Source: Autumnicola patrickiae (lineage in GTDB: Bacteria; Bacteroidota; Bacteroidia; Flavobacteriales; Flavobacteriaceae). Taken from it: DNA of 64,000 nucleotides. Each line of letters opens with the position of its first letter. The stretch's first letter is position 1. The stretch is taken from positions 1-64,000 of the forward strand of contig NZ_JAVRHM010000017.1 of assembly GCF_031846525.1 (NCBI RefSeq), read 5' to 3'. The position numbers and the translations under genes were made by a program. Below are positions 8,725 to 18,686 of this stretch, piece by piece. The notes under the pieces are model-generated. The model searched no databases. It had not been told where the DNA came from and saw nothing but the letters and a program-made list of their open reading frames with translations.

Positions 8725-9180
8725 TTATAAAACAGGTTCCAATACAACCTCTGTTAATACAGAGTTGGAGATAAAACATTCAGCATGTGCTTTATGATGC
8801 ATTTTTTTCATTTCTTCTTCATCAGGTATATGTTCACCCGAGAATTCTACTTTGGGTCGTAAAAAAACCCTGGTCACAGCCTGTTTACCGTCCTTGTTTT
8901 TCTCAACCACTGCAACGGTTTCATCTATATAAGTTTTTATAATATACTTTTTAAAGGAGGCAATAGCCAGAAAAGTCAATAAGTGGCAGCTGGAGAGGGA
9001 AGCAGCAAAAGCCTCTTCAGGATTGACAAATTCAGCTTTCCCCAAATACTCCGGAGCTGCCGATGCAGTAATTTGCGAGCCTCCTCCAAAAATCCATTGA
9101 TGGGTACGTGTATAATTCTTATAGGAAAAATCTTCGTAATCAGATTTCCATTCTAGTTTAACTTTAAATTCTGACATCAT
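8725..9180 (-). CDS. OsmC family peroxiredoxin-like protein
   Basis: 151 residues. OsmC/Ohr fold with two conserved cysteines: one in AASLSSCHLLTFLAIA and one in HAECFISNSVLTEV. OsmC-type enzymes reduce organic hydroperoxides, and some are proposed to act on persulfides. Its first 17 bases overlap the end of the P1B-ATPase gene, so it is translationally coupled to a metal pump and probably deals with metal-induced peroxides. A second OsmC gene occurs at 48048-48497 in the sulfur island; the two are clearly diverged. Confidence 0.88.
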   Translation of the reverse strand: MMSEFKVKLEWKSDYEDFSYKNYTRTHQWIFGGGSQITASAAPEYLGKAEFVNPEEAFAASLSSCHLLTFLAIASFKKYIIKTYIDETVAVVEKNKDGKQAVTRVFLRPKVEFSGEHIPDEEEMKKMHHKAHAECFISNSVLTEVVLEPVL

Positions 9181-11716
9181 TTTCTTGTTTTAGTTCATGA
9201 ATTTGTTTTATACGGCCTTCTGGAAAGGCAGCTTTGTTTTTTTTATAAGCCAATAATCTCAATGCGTTTCCAACCACCAATAAGGTGGAACCTTCGTGAA
9301 CAAGTACTGCTATACCAATGTTGGCAAACCCGAAAATAGTGGCCGGAATTAATAAAGCTACAATCCCAAGGCTTACCCAAAGGTTTTGTCTTATGATAGC
9401 TTTGGCTTTCCGGCTCAGACCTATTGCAAAGGGCAGCGTTTCCAGTTTATCTGCCATCAGGGCGATATCAGCAGTTTCCAGAGCTACATCAGATCCTGCT
9501 GCTCCCATGGCAATACCTACGGTACTATGTGCCATAGCAGGGGCATCATTTACCCCGTCGCCCACCATGGCTACTTTATCCTCCTGTTTCTTTAATTTTT
9601 TAATAGCATCTACTTTTTCCTCGGGAAGCAGACTACCCCAGGCATCGGTAAGGCCAATTTCCCCGGCCACTGCATCAGCTACTTTTTGGTTGTCCCCTGT
9701 AAGCATGATCATCCGCCTGATGCCAATTTTTTTCAGTTCCACAAGTGTGGCTTTGGCTTCTTCCCGTGGAGTATCCATGAGGGCAATAATTCCAATATAT
9801 TCCTCATTCCGGCGTATCAACATCGTCGTGTTCCCGGCAGCTTCCTGTTCCCTTACTTTTTCTACAGTTTCATCTGAAGGCTTTTGAGCATCGAGCGCAT
9901 CAAAAAGGTCAAGATTGCCTATATATATCTTATTTGCCCCGAGATTGGCCTTTATACCTTTTCCTAAGACAGCTTCCATATTACTTGCTTCCGGAATTTC
10001 TACATTTCCCAAGCGTTCTTTTCCGTCCCGTACCACTGCCTTTGCAAGGGGGTGGTCGCTCAGGGCCTCGACCGCTACAGCCGTTTGTAGCAGTTCCTCT
10101 TCACTTACCTTTGTTAAGGTAATAACTTTAGTGAGTTTTGGTTTTCCTTCGGTAAGGGTACCGGTTTTGTCAAAAGCAATAGCGGTGAGAACGCCAAGGT
10201 CTTCCAGGGGGCGACCGCCCTTTACCAGAACACCGCCCCTGGCCGCGCGGGCCACTCCGCTAAGTACGGCACTAGGCGTGGAAATGGCCAGGGCACAGGG
10301 ACTGGCAGCTACCAAAACAGCCATAGCCCTGTAGAAGCTGGCGCTAAAAGGTTCATCGAGGACCAGGAAGGCGAAATTCAGCAAAACCACCAGGGCCAAA
10401 ACCGATGGTACAAAATATTTCTCAAATTTATCAGTCAATAATTGTGTGGGCGATTTCTGCGTCTGGGCTTCATTCACTAATGTCACCAGTCTTGACAGTG
10501 TAGAATCCTGAGAGGTTTTTATCACCTTTATTTCCAGGGTGCTATTTCCGTTGATGGTTCCCGCAAAAACCCGATGTTCTTCTTTTATCTCATTTTCTTT
10601 TGAATAGTCCCTGTCAGTATCGGGTACAGGAGATTTATCCACAGGAACGCTCTCACCGGTGATGGGTGCCTGGTTCACACTACTGTTACCATTAACAACG
10701 ACCCCATCGGCAGAAATTTTGGTATTGGATCTTACTACAACAATATCATCTACCTGAAGTTCTTCTATTTTTACTTCCCGGGTCTTTCCATCTCGTTTTA
10801 TCAAAGCAGTTTTAGGAGCAAGGTCTGCCAGGGCTGCAATAGATTTTCGCGCCTTGTTCATTGCGTAATTTTCCAGTGCATGGCCCAGGCTAAAGAGGAA
10901 GAGGAGCAAAGCCCCTTCTGCCCATTCTCCCAGAACGGCTGCCCCAATTGCCGCGACCAGCATAAGGAAATCAATTTCAAAACCTCCTTTGGCAACCGTT
11001 TCAATGGCTTCTTTTGCCGTGTAATAGCCTCCAAAAAAATAGGCGCCTATGTATAAGGCCAGACTTACCCATTCCGGCACAGTTTCACTATACGAAAGGC
11101 CAAAGCCGGCGCCCAATAACACTCCACAGATGATGGAAAAATACATCTCGGTATTTTTCCCCAAGATCCCACCGTGGTCATGGGCGTGGCCTTCATCTTT
11201 AAGCTCTGCCTCCTTGCGGGAATGTTCATGGGTTTCAGCCGTTTCAGGAGACATTTTTTCATTCTTTTTGGCGGTCTTGATTTTCAAGCCTTCGTTCCTC
11301 AGGATTTGACGAAAATCTTCTTCGTTGGTTTTAATCTTAATAAATTCCAGCCTTACGATTCCCGATTCGGAAACCGAGGCTTCCATTATCTCCTCCAATC
11401 CGTTCAGGGCATTCTGAATTTTCCTTGCATGTCTTGCATGTCTAATTCCCTCAACCTCGAGCAGCGTATGTCCAAATTCATTGGTCAACGATGCCCCTGC
11501 CTGTTTTGCAAGTTTTCTAATATGGGCAATGGAAATAATGTCGGGATCGTAATGAAAACAAAGCTGGGGGGTATCATCATCTTTTTCAGAAACAATATGC
11601 ACCTTTTCAATACCTTCCCTGTTTTGCAGGTGATCCATTAGCCTCCGCACACATTGATCGTTCTCATCAGGAATTTCCGGCAGGAGTATTGGCAGTTTTA
11701 CTTGCGTTTTTTTCAT
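9164..11716 (-). CDS. P1B-type heavy-metal ATPase with SPC and HEGST motifs (P1B-4-like)
   Basis: 850 residues. Two ferredoxin-like HMA-type domains without CxxC fill residues 1-150, then a short His/Glu-rich linker (HEHSRKEAELKDEGHAHDHGG). Actuator motif TGES, transmembrane metal motif SPCAL, phosphorylation motif DKTGTLTEGK, SDHPLAKA, TGDNQKVAD and VGDGVNDAPAM follow. The last helix reads HEGSTLLVVGNALRL. SPC together with HEG(G/S)(T/S) is the signature of P1B-4 ATPases (CoaT/CtpD/PfeT type), which export Co, Fe or Zn rather than Cu. The His-rich linker fits a Zn/Co role. It heads a coupled unit with OsmC. Confidence 0.92.
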   Translation of the reverse strand: MKKTQVKLPILLPEIPDENDQCVRRLMDHLQNREGIEKVHIVSEKDDDTPQLCFHYDPDIISIAHIRKLAKQAGASLTNEFGHTLLEVEGIRHARHARKIQNALNGLEEIMEASVSESGIVRLEFIKIKTNEEDFRQILRNEGLKIKTAKKNEKMSPETAETHEHSRKEAELKDEGHAHDHGGILGKNTEMYFSIICGVLLGAGFGLSYSETVPEWVSLALYIGAYFFGGYYTAKEAIETVAKGGFEIDFLMLVAAIGAAVLGEWAEGALLLFLFSLGHALENYAMNKARKSIAALADLAPKTALIKRDGKTREVKIEELQVDDIVVVRSNTKISADGVVVNGNSSVNQAPITGESVPVDKSPVPDTDRDYSKENEIKEEHRVFAGTINGNSTLEIKVIKTSQDSTLSRLVTLVNEAQTQKSPTQLLTDKFEKYFVPSVLALVVLLNFAFLVLDEPFSASFYRAMAVLVAASPCALAISTPSAVLSGVARAARGGVLVKGGRPLEDLGVLTAIAFDKTGTLTEGKPKLTKVITLTKVSEEELLQTAVAVEALSDHPLAKAVVRDGKERLGNVEIPEASNMEAVLGKGIKANLGANKIYIGNLDLFDALDAQKPSDETVEKVREQEAAGNTTMLIRRNEEYIGIIALMDTPREEAKATLVELKKIGIRRMIMLTGDNQKVADAVAGEIGLTDAWGSLLPEEKVDAIKKLKKQEDKVAMVGDGVNDAPAMAHSTVGIAMGAAGSDVALETADIALMADKLETLPFAIGLSRKAKAIIRQNLWVSLGIVALLIPATIFGFANIGIAVLVHEGSTLLVVGNALRLLAYKKNKAAFPEGRIKQIHELKQENDVRI

Positions 11717-11795
11717 TTTTTCTATCAGTTTTTAATTTTGTCCGGCAAATTCTCTGAAAACTTTGATGGCAATGACCTTTTAATGAGAAGTGCCT

Positions 11796-12080
11796 TCACC
11801 TCCTCGAGTTTTTACTTCGTCTTTTAAGCTTAAAAATCCTTTTCCTTACAGCAACCATAAGTGCAAGAGCTATCCCCAGCAAAGCAAAAAGAAGGTTCAT
11901 CAAGATTTGATTTTCATCATTAAAATTGAATATTTCTTGGTAACTCTCAGGGAGGTACTTCCACCAATTTTCATCTCCCTGTAAATAATTCATTTGTAGG
12001 GAAAGAACCAGCGGTTGCATGATCAATATTCCAAAGAGTACACCTGTTAGAATCGCCATGAAAATATTTTGCTTCCTCAT
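11796..12080 (-). CDS. Small membrane protein, two helices
   Basis: 94 residues of unknown function. Helix 1 at about 7-29 and helix 2 at about 60-82 flank an acidic, Trp-rich loop (GDENWWKYLPESYQEIF), and the C-terminus is strongly basic. It lies 80 bases upstream of the P1B ATPase on the same strand. No homologous family is recognised. A basic tail after a membrane segment suggests cytoplasmic contact with nucleic acid or lipid, which is speculation. Confidence 0.55.
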   Translation of the reverse strand: MRKQNIFMAILTGVLFGILIMQPLVLSLQMNYLQGDENWWKYLPESYQEIFNFNDENQILMNLLFALLGIALALMVAVRKRIFKLKRRSKNSRR

Positions 12081-12083
12081 AGT

Positions 12084-12299
12084 TTACTCCTTTCCGCAAC
12101 TATTTCTAAAACTCTGTCCAATAACAGCTTCTTCTCCAGGAGCAATTTTGTATAGAGTTTTTTCAGTTGATTTTCTCACCGGTACCTGAATAATCCATTT
12201 GCTATTATCCAGGATTAATTGATTGGAAATCACACTAAATATGAACCTCCTTAATGACAAAAAATTTTTATTTCTTAATTTAAGAAAAATCTTTTTCAC
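12084..12299 (-). CDS. Doubtful small ORF, 71 aa
   Basis: Starts at GTG 12299 preceded by a strong GGAGG sequence (minus strand, about 12302-12306) that is unusual in this phylum. A second GTG start is preceded by AAGGAGG about 60 bases downstream. The product is basic with a hydrophobic patch (SNQLILDNSKWIIQVPV), and its stop is four bases before the start of the next small gene. No family recognised; it may be a leader peptide or chance frame. Confidence 0.3.
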   Translation of the reverse strand: MKKIFLKLRNKNFLSLRRFIFSVISNQLILDNSKWIIQVPVRKSTEKTLYKIAPGEEAVIGQSFRNSCGKE

Positions 12300-12416
12300 C
12301 TCCTCAACACCTTTTCTTCTAAATCATTAAAAAATAATACAGAAAAAACATGTTAGCGGATTTAATCTTTGTTTTCAGCATTTTCGTAACTCTGCTGTTC
12401 TTAAATCCGAGCAGTT

Positions 12417-12755
12417 TTATAGTTTGTTTCTTTTTATAGATTCCCCAGTTTTTATCTGGAAAGCATCTTCAATGTCTGACAAATAAATTATGCCGTCGCC
12501 TGGATCCGTTGTTTTTCCATTTTCGACTATGATGTCTATGGCTTTTCGTGCTTCCTCATTTTGACACACCAGTTCCAGTTTCACTACGGGACTATCTGTA
12601 ATGCGAAAATCAAGGGAAGGACTGGCTCCTTTGGCTTTGAACGCACCGGTTCCTTCCCCCTGTGAGAGAGTCATGCTTTTAAATCCACTATCACTAAGGG
12701 CTTCAACCACTTTTTGTACCCTTTTTGGTTTGACAAATGCTTTAATTTCTTTCAT
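12417..12755 (-). CDS. PII-like regulator linked to metal efflux (PII-NG type)
   Basis: 112 residues with the GlnB fold: KEIKAFVKPKRVQKVVEALSDSGF, a T-loop region without the uridylylation Tyr of GlnB, then the conserved KLELVCQNEEARKAIDIIVENG and TTDPGDGIIYLSDIEDAFQIKTGE. The B-loop/C-loop pattern GDGxIYxxxxxxxxxIxTGE is clear PII. PII proteins next to CzcA/CusA pumps are known as the PII-NG group; no effector or partner is established for this one. It sits 94 bases downstream of czcB on the same strand and probably senses or tunes the efflux system. Confidence 0.85.
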   Translation of the reverse strand: MKEIKAFVKPKRVQKVVEALSDSGFKSMTLSQGEGTGAFKAKGASPSLDFRITDSPVVKLELVCQNEEARKAIDIIVENGKTTDPGDGIIYLSDIEDAFQIKTGESIKRNKL

Positions 12756-12849
12756 CGCTATAGTTTTAGTTTGTATTAAGGATGAACCCTCTGGGTTAAC
12801 TAATTAAGACAAAAATTATACAGAGAGCCCATCCATTTAATTTTTTAAA

Positions 12850-14088
12850 TTAATGACCGTGAGAAGTTTGGCTTTTCTTCATCTCTGAAATTAAATAGTA
12901 GGCATTGTTCCAGGCCAACTTTGCATCTTCAGGTAGAGGCTGCAGTAATCTTATTTCTACCCAACCTTCATTTTCTTCTCCTGTCACCACTTCCACCGGC
13001 TTAAAAGACCACTCGGTTTCCCCGTTCTCCTCGTGCTCTTCAGCGATGAAGATGTAGGATTTCCCTTCTTCCTCAATAATGGCCTCCTCCGGCAAAGCCG
13101 TTACTTCTGTTCCTGTCCCGGTAATAATCCGGCCGTTGATGTACATGCCCGGTACCAGGTTTTCTGAATCCTCCTGTATCTCTGCATGGACGTGAACAGC
13201 TCTCGGATTTTCTTCAAATTTTTTACCGACTGAATAGATCTCAGCAGTATAAGTCTTGCCGGGCACCGATTCCATTTGTAGCAGGACCTTTTGTCCTTCC
13301 TTAACTTTATAAACATCTTTGGCAAAGACCATTAAATCTGCATGCACATGTTCGGCATTGATCACTTCCAATAGCTCTGTTTGGGGATCCACATATTGGC
13401 CTACTTGTACAGTTACATCTTCAATGCTACCTTCTATGGGACTTACTACAGGAATATTCTCCACAATATTTCCTTCCCGTATGTTTGAAACATTAAGGTT
13501 TAACCGCCTTAGCTGTGACTCGAGACCTTTCACTTCTGCCTGCACAACGCGATAATCGGCCTGCGCCTGTTGAAAAAGTTTGCCTGAACCAACTTCCTGT
13601 TCGTACAGCCTTTGTTGGCGGTTAAATTCTTGCTCCAGATTCTGCAGACGACTGTAAGCTGTCATATAATCAGTCTGTAACCTGGTGAGATTAGGGTGAG
13701 AAAGATACGCCAGGGTTTGGCCCTTTCTTACCTCATCCCCCTCAATCACCTCAATAGAAGTTACATTGGCTCCTATAACAGCAGTTACTGTAGCTTCATA
13801 TTGTGGTGGCACTTCCAGTTGTCCTGTAGCCTCAACTACATCTGAAAGTGGCCTTGTAGGTAAAGTATCTATTTCTATACCTAAACTATTGAATTTTAGT
13901 TCAGAAAGATGCACTTCACCCATTCCTCCTTCTTCCGCATGACCGCCTTCTGCATGGCCTTCTTCTTCTTCTGTAGCCAGCTCTTCCTGAGCGGCAGTTT
14001 CCCCTTCTTCGCCTCCTCCATTATTACAAGCAACAAATAAGGTTGTTGCAATAAATAGGGTGAACAATTTTATAATGTATTTTTTCAT
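12850..14088 (-). CDS. czcB: CzcB-type periplasmic adaptor of RND metal efflux
   Basis: 412 residues. Lipoprotein signal with Cys in LFVACNNGG, then a Glu/His-rich leader (HAEGGHAEEGGMGEVHLSE) that could bind metal, a lipoyl/barrel-sandwich domain, a helical hairpin (YSRLQNLEQEFNRQQRLYEQ...), beta-barrel and membrane-proximal domains, and a His-containing C-terminus (SQTSHGH). Adaptors of this family join the inner-membrane RND pump to the outer-membrane channel and may hand over metal ions. It is 29 bases downstream of the CzcA-CzcC fusion, so the complete tripartite pump is encoded by two genes. Confidence 0.92.
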   Translation of the reverse strand: MKKYIIKLFTLFIATTLFVACNNGGGEEGETAAQEELATEEEEGHAEGGHAEEGGMGEVHLSELKFNSLGIEIDTLPTRPLSDVVEATGQLEVPPQYEATVTAVIGANVTSIEVIEGDEVRKGQTLAYLSHPNLTRLQTDYMTAYSRLQNLEQEFNRQQRLYEQEVGSGKLFQQAQADYRVVQAEVKGLESQLRRLNLNVSNIREGNIVENIPVVSPIEGSIEDVTVQVGQYVDPQTELLEVINAEHVHADLMVFAKDVYKVKEGQKVLLQMESVPGKTYTAEIYSVGKKFEENPRAVHVHAEIQEDSENLVPGMYINGRIITGTGTEVTALPEEAIIEEEGKSYIFIAEEHEENGETEWSFKPVEVVTGEENEGWVEIRLLQPLPEDAKLAWNNAYYLISEMKKSQTSHGH

Positions 14089-14117
14089 TTTTTTATTCTT
14101 TAGCTATTAGTACCGAT

Positions 14118-17100
14118 TTATTCTGAAGTATTCATATAATACTGAAGTTGGGAGCGGCTGTCGAGATAACTTGCCAATGCCTCCCAGGCATCAATCTCTA
14201 TCCGTACAGCATCCCTAATATTTTGGAGAAAGGTCACATAATCAATTGCTCCTTCCCTATACGCAATGATTGCTCCTTCCCGCTGTTCGACGGCTAGTGG
14301 AAGCGCCTCCTCCTGATAATATCTCCACGAGTTAAGCCATTTAAGGTATTCCTCGCGCGCCCCGGTGTAAGCTGTTTTAAGCTCCAGTTGCGTTTGTTGT
14401 AGATTTGCCTCGGCTATCTCACGATTTATCCTGGCAGATTGTGTTCTCCCCAGCTCAGGTCCAAAGAACAACGGAATACTGATGCCCACTTGATATTGAT
14501 AAAAGCCCGTTTGGCCGTCAATTTTTTGACGCCCGTACTGCGCCTGGAACTTTGGAAGAAACTGCGCTCGTCTTTCCCTTAGGGTTGCATCAGCCACCTC
14601 TATCCTTTGTTCATACACATTGAGCAGGGGATGATTACCAAGGGGGTTCAGTAATCCGCTTATGGGCTCATCAAACTGATCGGCAGGAACATTGGGTACC
14701 GTGTAAAGTGTGTCACTGGCAAACCAAAGGTTGAATCGCTGGATGGCACCCAGGTAATCGCGATAGGCCTGCTCTTTCTGAATTTCAACCTCATTGCCCT
14801 GATTTACGGTGGCCAAATATTCCAATCTGGAAATAGTCTCGGTTTCCAACCTGATTTGTGCAGCTCTTTCAATATCTGTAAATGAGGAGTCCAGCCTCCG
14901 CAGTGTTTCATATGCATTTTTAGCAGCATATACCGATGCCCAGGCCTGACTTACTTCCAGTTCTACTTCAAGAATGGAAAGATCGAGGGCCTCTTCTGCA
15001 AGCGCCACTCTTTCTTTCTGCAATCTAAGACGCGGAGCAATCCCGAAGATGTCGATATTTTGTTGCTGAACCCCAATTTGTGTGTAAACCCCGAGGTCAG
15101 CATTACTCGAACCTTCACTAATTTCTTCTGCGCCGGTAAATAGCTGGGTATTACCAAGATCCCAGGCCGTTTTCTTTAAAGCCTCCTGACTTTCTATCTC
15201 CAGGGCAGCGGCTCTTATTTTCGGAAAAGCTTCTATTGCCCGTTCCTGTGCCTCTTCTAACGAGAGGCTTGGCAAAGAATCCTGTTGGACAATTGTCTCA
15301 GTCTGTGCCGGAAAATTTTCCTGTAAAGAATTGTTTTCCTGTGCCTCTGCAGGGCTGCTAAAACCTAAGAGGCTTCCGACAGAAAGCAATGCCACCATTA
15401 TTGCCGGGGCCGGTGAAAACCCATTACTACTATTATTATTCCTTCTGTTTTTCATATTTTCTATTAAAGTATAAAGGACTGGCAACACTACCAGGGTAAG
15501 GAGGGTAGCCGTGAGCATACCACCTATAACCACCGTTGCTAAAGGACGCTGCACCTCCGCACCGGCCGAAGAAGAAAATGCCATAGGTAAGAACCCAAAA
15601 ATATCGGTTGTAGCTGTAAGCATGATCGGCCTGATTCGTTCTTTGGTACCTATTAATATTCGGTCTTTGATACTGGTTACGCCTTCTTCTTTAAGAGAGT
15701 TGAAGCGGTTGACCAGCACCAGTCCGTTGAGTACTGCCACTCCAAAGAGCACGATAAAGCCTACACCTGCAGAGATACTAAAGGGCATGTCCCGGAGCCA
15801 GAGCGCGAAAATACCTCCAATGGCCGCTAATGGAATGGCCATATAAATCATAATAGACTGCGAGAATGACTTCAGGGCAAAATACAACAGCACAAAGATC
15901 AGGAAGAGTGCGATGGGCACCACTATAGACAAGCGGTCTTTGGCACTTTGAAGATTCTCAAATTCCCCACCGTATTCAATGTAGTATCCTGGGGGTAAAT
16001 CGAGTTCAGCATCCAGCCTTTCCTGGATATCATTTACTACAGACTCCACATCACGCCCCCGGGTATTCACCCCAACATACGTTCTTCGATAGGTATCGTC
16101 ACGCGATATCTGCATCGGTCCGGGCACATAACCTATATCGGCTATTTCATTAATAGGAATCTGTGTACCATCGTCAAGATCAATGTATAAAGTTCTTAAA
16201 TCTTCAATGCTTTGTCGGTGTGCTTCGTCAAAACGAACCACCAGGTCGAAACGCCTTTCTCCTTCGAAAACAACCCCGGCTACTCCGCCTGCAAATGCGG
16301 TACTTATATACTCATTGATTTTTTGAATATCCAGCCCGTATTGAGCGAGTTTATCCCGGTTGTAACGAACTGTCATTTGTGGCAGCCCTGACGTCCTCTC
16401 AGGGTTCACATCTCCGGCACCGGGTACCGTCTCAATAATTTCTGCCATTTCCTGGACTTTAGTAGAAAGAACTTCTAAATCCTCCCCATAGAGTTTTACG
16501 GCAATATCTTCTCTTACCCCTTCCAGAAGTTCATTAAACCTCAGCTCTACCGGCTGTGTAAAAACCAAGTTGACTCCGGTCAGGTTTTTATTTAGTAGGT
16601 CCTGGATTTGTTCAATGAGTCCTTCTTTGGTTTCAGCAGAAACCCATTTGTCCCTGTCTTTTTCGAGTATAATATACATGTCTGCGATATCCATCGGCAT
16701 GGGGTCGGTAGGGATATCGGCCACCCCAATACGGGCTGTTACCGTTTTAATTTCAGGAAAGTTCTCCAATAACAAAGTTTCTATTTCCTCGGAAACTTCT
16801 ATGGATTCAGTCAGGGAACTACCGGGCCTGATCAAAGCTTGCATGGCAATGTCCCCTTCATCTAACTGCGGAATAAATTCTCCCCCCATCGTGGAAAAAA
16901 CATAGCCTGCAGCCCCTAATAAAACGATAGATCCTATGATCACCGCTGCTCTGAGGCGGAGGGAAGCCTTTAATAGCGGAAGGTAGGCACGGTGGATACC
17001 ACCAATGATCTTATCACTGACTTTTTCCAGCCAGCGTTCTAACCTGCCATACCAGTTTTTCTTGTTTTCAATCGGCTTCATAAACAATGCCGTCATCATA

Positions 17101-18593
17101 GGAACGTAGGTAAGGCACAAGATGATGGCACCTATCATTGCAAAACCAAAAGTGTAGGCCATTGGCTTGAACATTTTGCCTTCCACTCCTGTTAGGAACA
17201 GGATGGGCGTAAACACAATAAGGATGATAACCTGGCCGAAAAATGCCGACCCCATCATAGTGCTTCCAGAATCGTAAGCTACCTCGTCCATAACAGCCTG
17301 ATTAAATTTGACTTTTCCGGCTTTGATCCTTTTATGGATTTCATAAACGGCGCCTTCTATGATAATAACCGCACCATCAATGATTATCCCGAAGTCAATG
17401 GCACCCAGGCTCATTAAGTTTGCCCACACCCCAAACTGTTTCATCAGGATGAATGCAAAAAGCAAGGATAGGGGAATGGTAGTGGCCGTAATGAGGCCCC
17501 CGCGCAAACTTCCCAATAGGAACACTAGGGCGAAGATTACGATCAAGGCTCCTTCCAGCAGGTTTTTAGTTACAGTATCGGTTGTTCTGCCGATAAGCTC
17601 ACTCCGGTCAATGATGGGCTCGATTTCAAGGCCTTCCGGCAAGGATTCTTCTACCTCTGCCATCCTGTCTTTTACATTCTGTATCACTGCATTAGGATTT
17701 GAACCTTTCAGCATCATAATAATACCACCCACGGCTTCCTCTCCATCCTGAGTAAAAGCACCGTAACGCACCTGACTTCCGAAGCTCACTTCTTCGGCTA
17801 TATCCCCAATGGTAACCGGAATCCCGTTTTCATTGGTAACAATTATTTTCCTGATGTCATCTAGAGACTGGATCAGGCCTTCTCCACGAATGAAGTTGGA
17901 CATTCTGTTCCTCTCAATGTAGGCTCCGCCGGTATTTACATTATTCCGGGCCAGGGCCTCATACACCTGGGAGATGCTTACATCCAGCGCATTTAATTTC
18001 TCAGGGTTGATGGCTACTTCATATTGCTTGATAGATCCACCAAACGAATTGACTTCCACAACCCCCTCCAGCAAGGTTAATTGCCTCTTTACAATCCAGT
18101 CCTGAATACTGCGAAGCTCAACAGGAGTGTATTGCGTCTCAAAACCGGGTTGCGGCTGGATCGTATATTCATAAATCTGTCCCAGCCCAGTGGAAATAGG
18201 CCCCATAGATGGGCTGCCAAAGTTTTCCGGAATGGTTTCCTGCAGCTCCGTCAATTTTTCCTGAACCAACTGCCGGGGCAAATAAGTACCCATGTCATCT
18301 TCAAAGACGATGGTTACCACCGAAAGTCCAAAGCGGGAAACAGACCGTAATTCAGTCACTCCGGGAAGATTTCCCATAGCCAGTTCGACCGGATAAGTCA
18401 CGAATTGTTCAATATCTTCAGTACCTAAACTTGGGGATTGGGTGATAACCTGAACCTGGTTATTTGTAATATCAGGAACCGAACCTAGGTTTACGGTCAT
18501 CATGGACCATATTCCGGCTCCTATAAGTGCCAATGTTAGCAGGCCTACTATAAACTTATTGTTTATAGAAAATGCTATTATTTTATTAATCAT
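14118..18593 (-). CDS. czcA: CzcA/CusA-type RND metal pump fused to CzcC-type outer-membrane factor
   Basis: 1491 residues, about 450 longer than a lone CzcA. Residues 1-1050 are a heavy-metal RND transporter: VPDITNNQVQVITQSP, the TM4 proton-relay motif GAIDFGIIIDGAV with Glu nearby, and twelve membrane helices. After a basic, Asn-rich linker comes a hydrophobic segment ending SSPAEAQ (near residue 1082) that looks like a complete signal peptide. The remainder is a TolC/CzcC outer-membrane factor (LSLEEAQERAIEAFPKIRAAALEIE and two repeat halves, ending SQLQYYMNTSE). Fusion of the two is common in Bacteroidota. It exports divalent cations (Co/Zn/Cd) or Cu/Ag; the metal is not decidable here. 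Confidence 0.94.
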   Translation of the reverse strand: MINKIIAFSINNKFIVGLLTLALIGAGIWSMMTVNLGSVPDITNNQVQVITQSPSLGTEDIEQFVTYPVELAMGNLPGVTELRSVSRFGLSVVTIVFEDDMGTYLPRQLVQEKLTELQETIPENFGSPSMGPISTGLGQIYEYTIQPQPGFETQYTPVELRSIQDWIVKRQLTLLEGVVEVNSFGGSIKQYEVAINPEKLNALDVSISQVYEALARNNVNTGGAYIERNRMSNFIRGEGLIQSLDDIRKIIVTNENGIPVTIGDIAEEVSFGSQVRYGAFTQDGEEAVGGIIMMLKGSNPNAVIQNVKDRMAEVEESLPEGLEIEPIIDRSELIGRTTDTVTKNLLEGALIVIFALVFLLGSLRGGLITATTIPLSLLFAFILMKQFGVWANLMSLGAIDFGIIIDGAVIIIEGAVYEIHKRIKAGKVKFNQAVMDEVAYDSGSTMMGSAFFGQVIILIVFTPILFLTGVEGKMFKPMAYTFGFAMIGAIILCLTYVPMMTALFMKPIENKKNWYGRLERWLEKVSDKIIGGIHRAYLPLLKASLRLRAAVIIGSIVLLGAAGYVFSTMGGEFIPQLDEGDIAMQALIRPGSSLTESIEVSEEIETLLLENFPEIKTVTARIGVADIPTDPMPMDIADMYIILEKDRDKWVSAETKEGLIEQIQDLLNKNLTGVNLVFTQPVELRFNELLEGVREDIAVKLYGEDLEVLSTKVQEMAEIIETVPGAGDVNPERTSGLPQMTVRYNRDKLAQYGLDIQKINEYISTAFAGGVAGVVFEGERRFDLVVRFDEAHRQSIEDLRTLYIDLDDGTQIPINEIADIGYVPGPMQISRDDTYRRTYVGVNTRGRDVESVVNDIQERLDAELDLPPGYYIEYGGEFENLQSAKDRLSIVVPIALFLIFVLLYFALKSFSQSIMIYMAIPLAAIGGIFALWLRDMPFSISAGVGFIVLFGVAVLNGLVLVNRFNSLKEEGVTSIKDRILIGTKERIRPIMLTATTDIFGFLPMAFSSSAGAEVQRPLATVVIGGMLTATLLTLVVLPVLYTLIENMKNRRNNNSSNGFSPAPAIMVALLSVGSLLGFSSPAEAQENNSLQENFPAQTETIVQQDSLPSLSLEEAQERAIEAFPKIRAAALEIESQEALKKTAWDLGNTQLFTGAEEISEGSSNADLGVYTQIGVQQQNIDIFGIAPRLRLQKERVALAEEALDLSILEVELEVSQAWASVYAAKNAYETLRRLDSSFTDIERAAQIRLETETISRLEYLATVNQGNEVEIQKEQAYRDYLGAIQRFNLWFASDTLYTVPNVPADQFDEPISGLLNPLGNHPLLNVYEQRIEVADATLRERRAQFLPKFQAQYGRQKIDGQTGFYQYQVGISIPLFFGPELGRTQSARINREIAEANLQQTQLELKTAYTGAREEYLKWLNSWRYYQEEALPLAVEQREGAIIAYREGAIDYVTFLQNIRDAVRIEIDAWEALASYLDSRSQLQYYMNTSE

Positions 18594-18686
18594 TAAAAAT
18601 AAAGTTTAATTCAACGTAAATAGATGAGATAGCCATAGAAGAAATCAATGGCGTCAGGATATAATTATCCTATCACAAAAGTTAAA

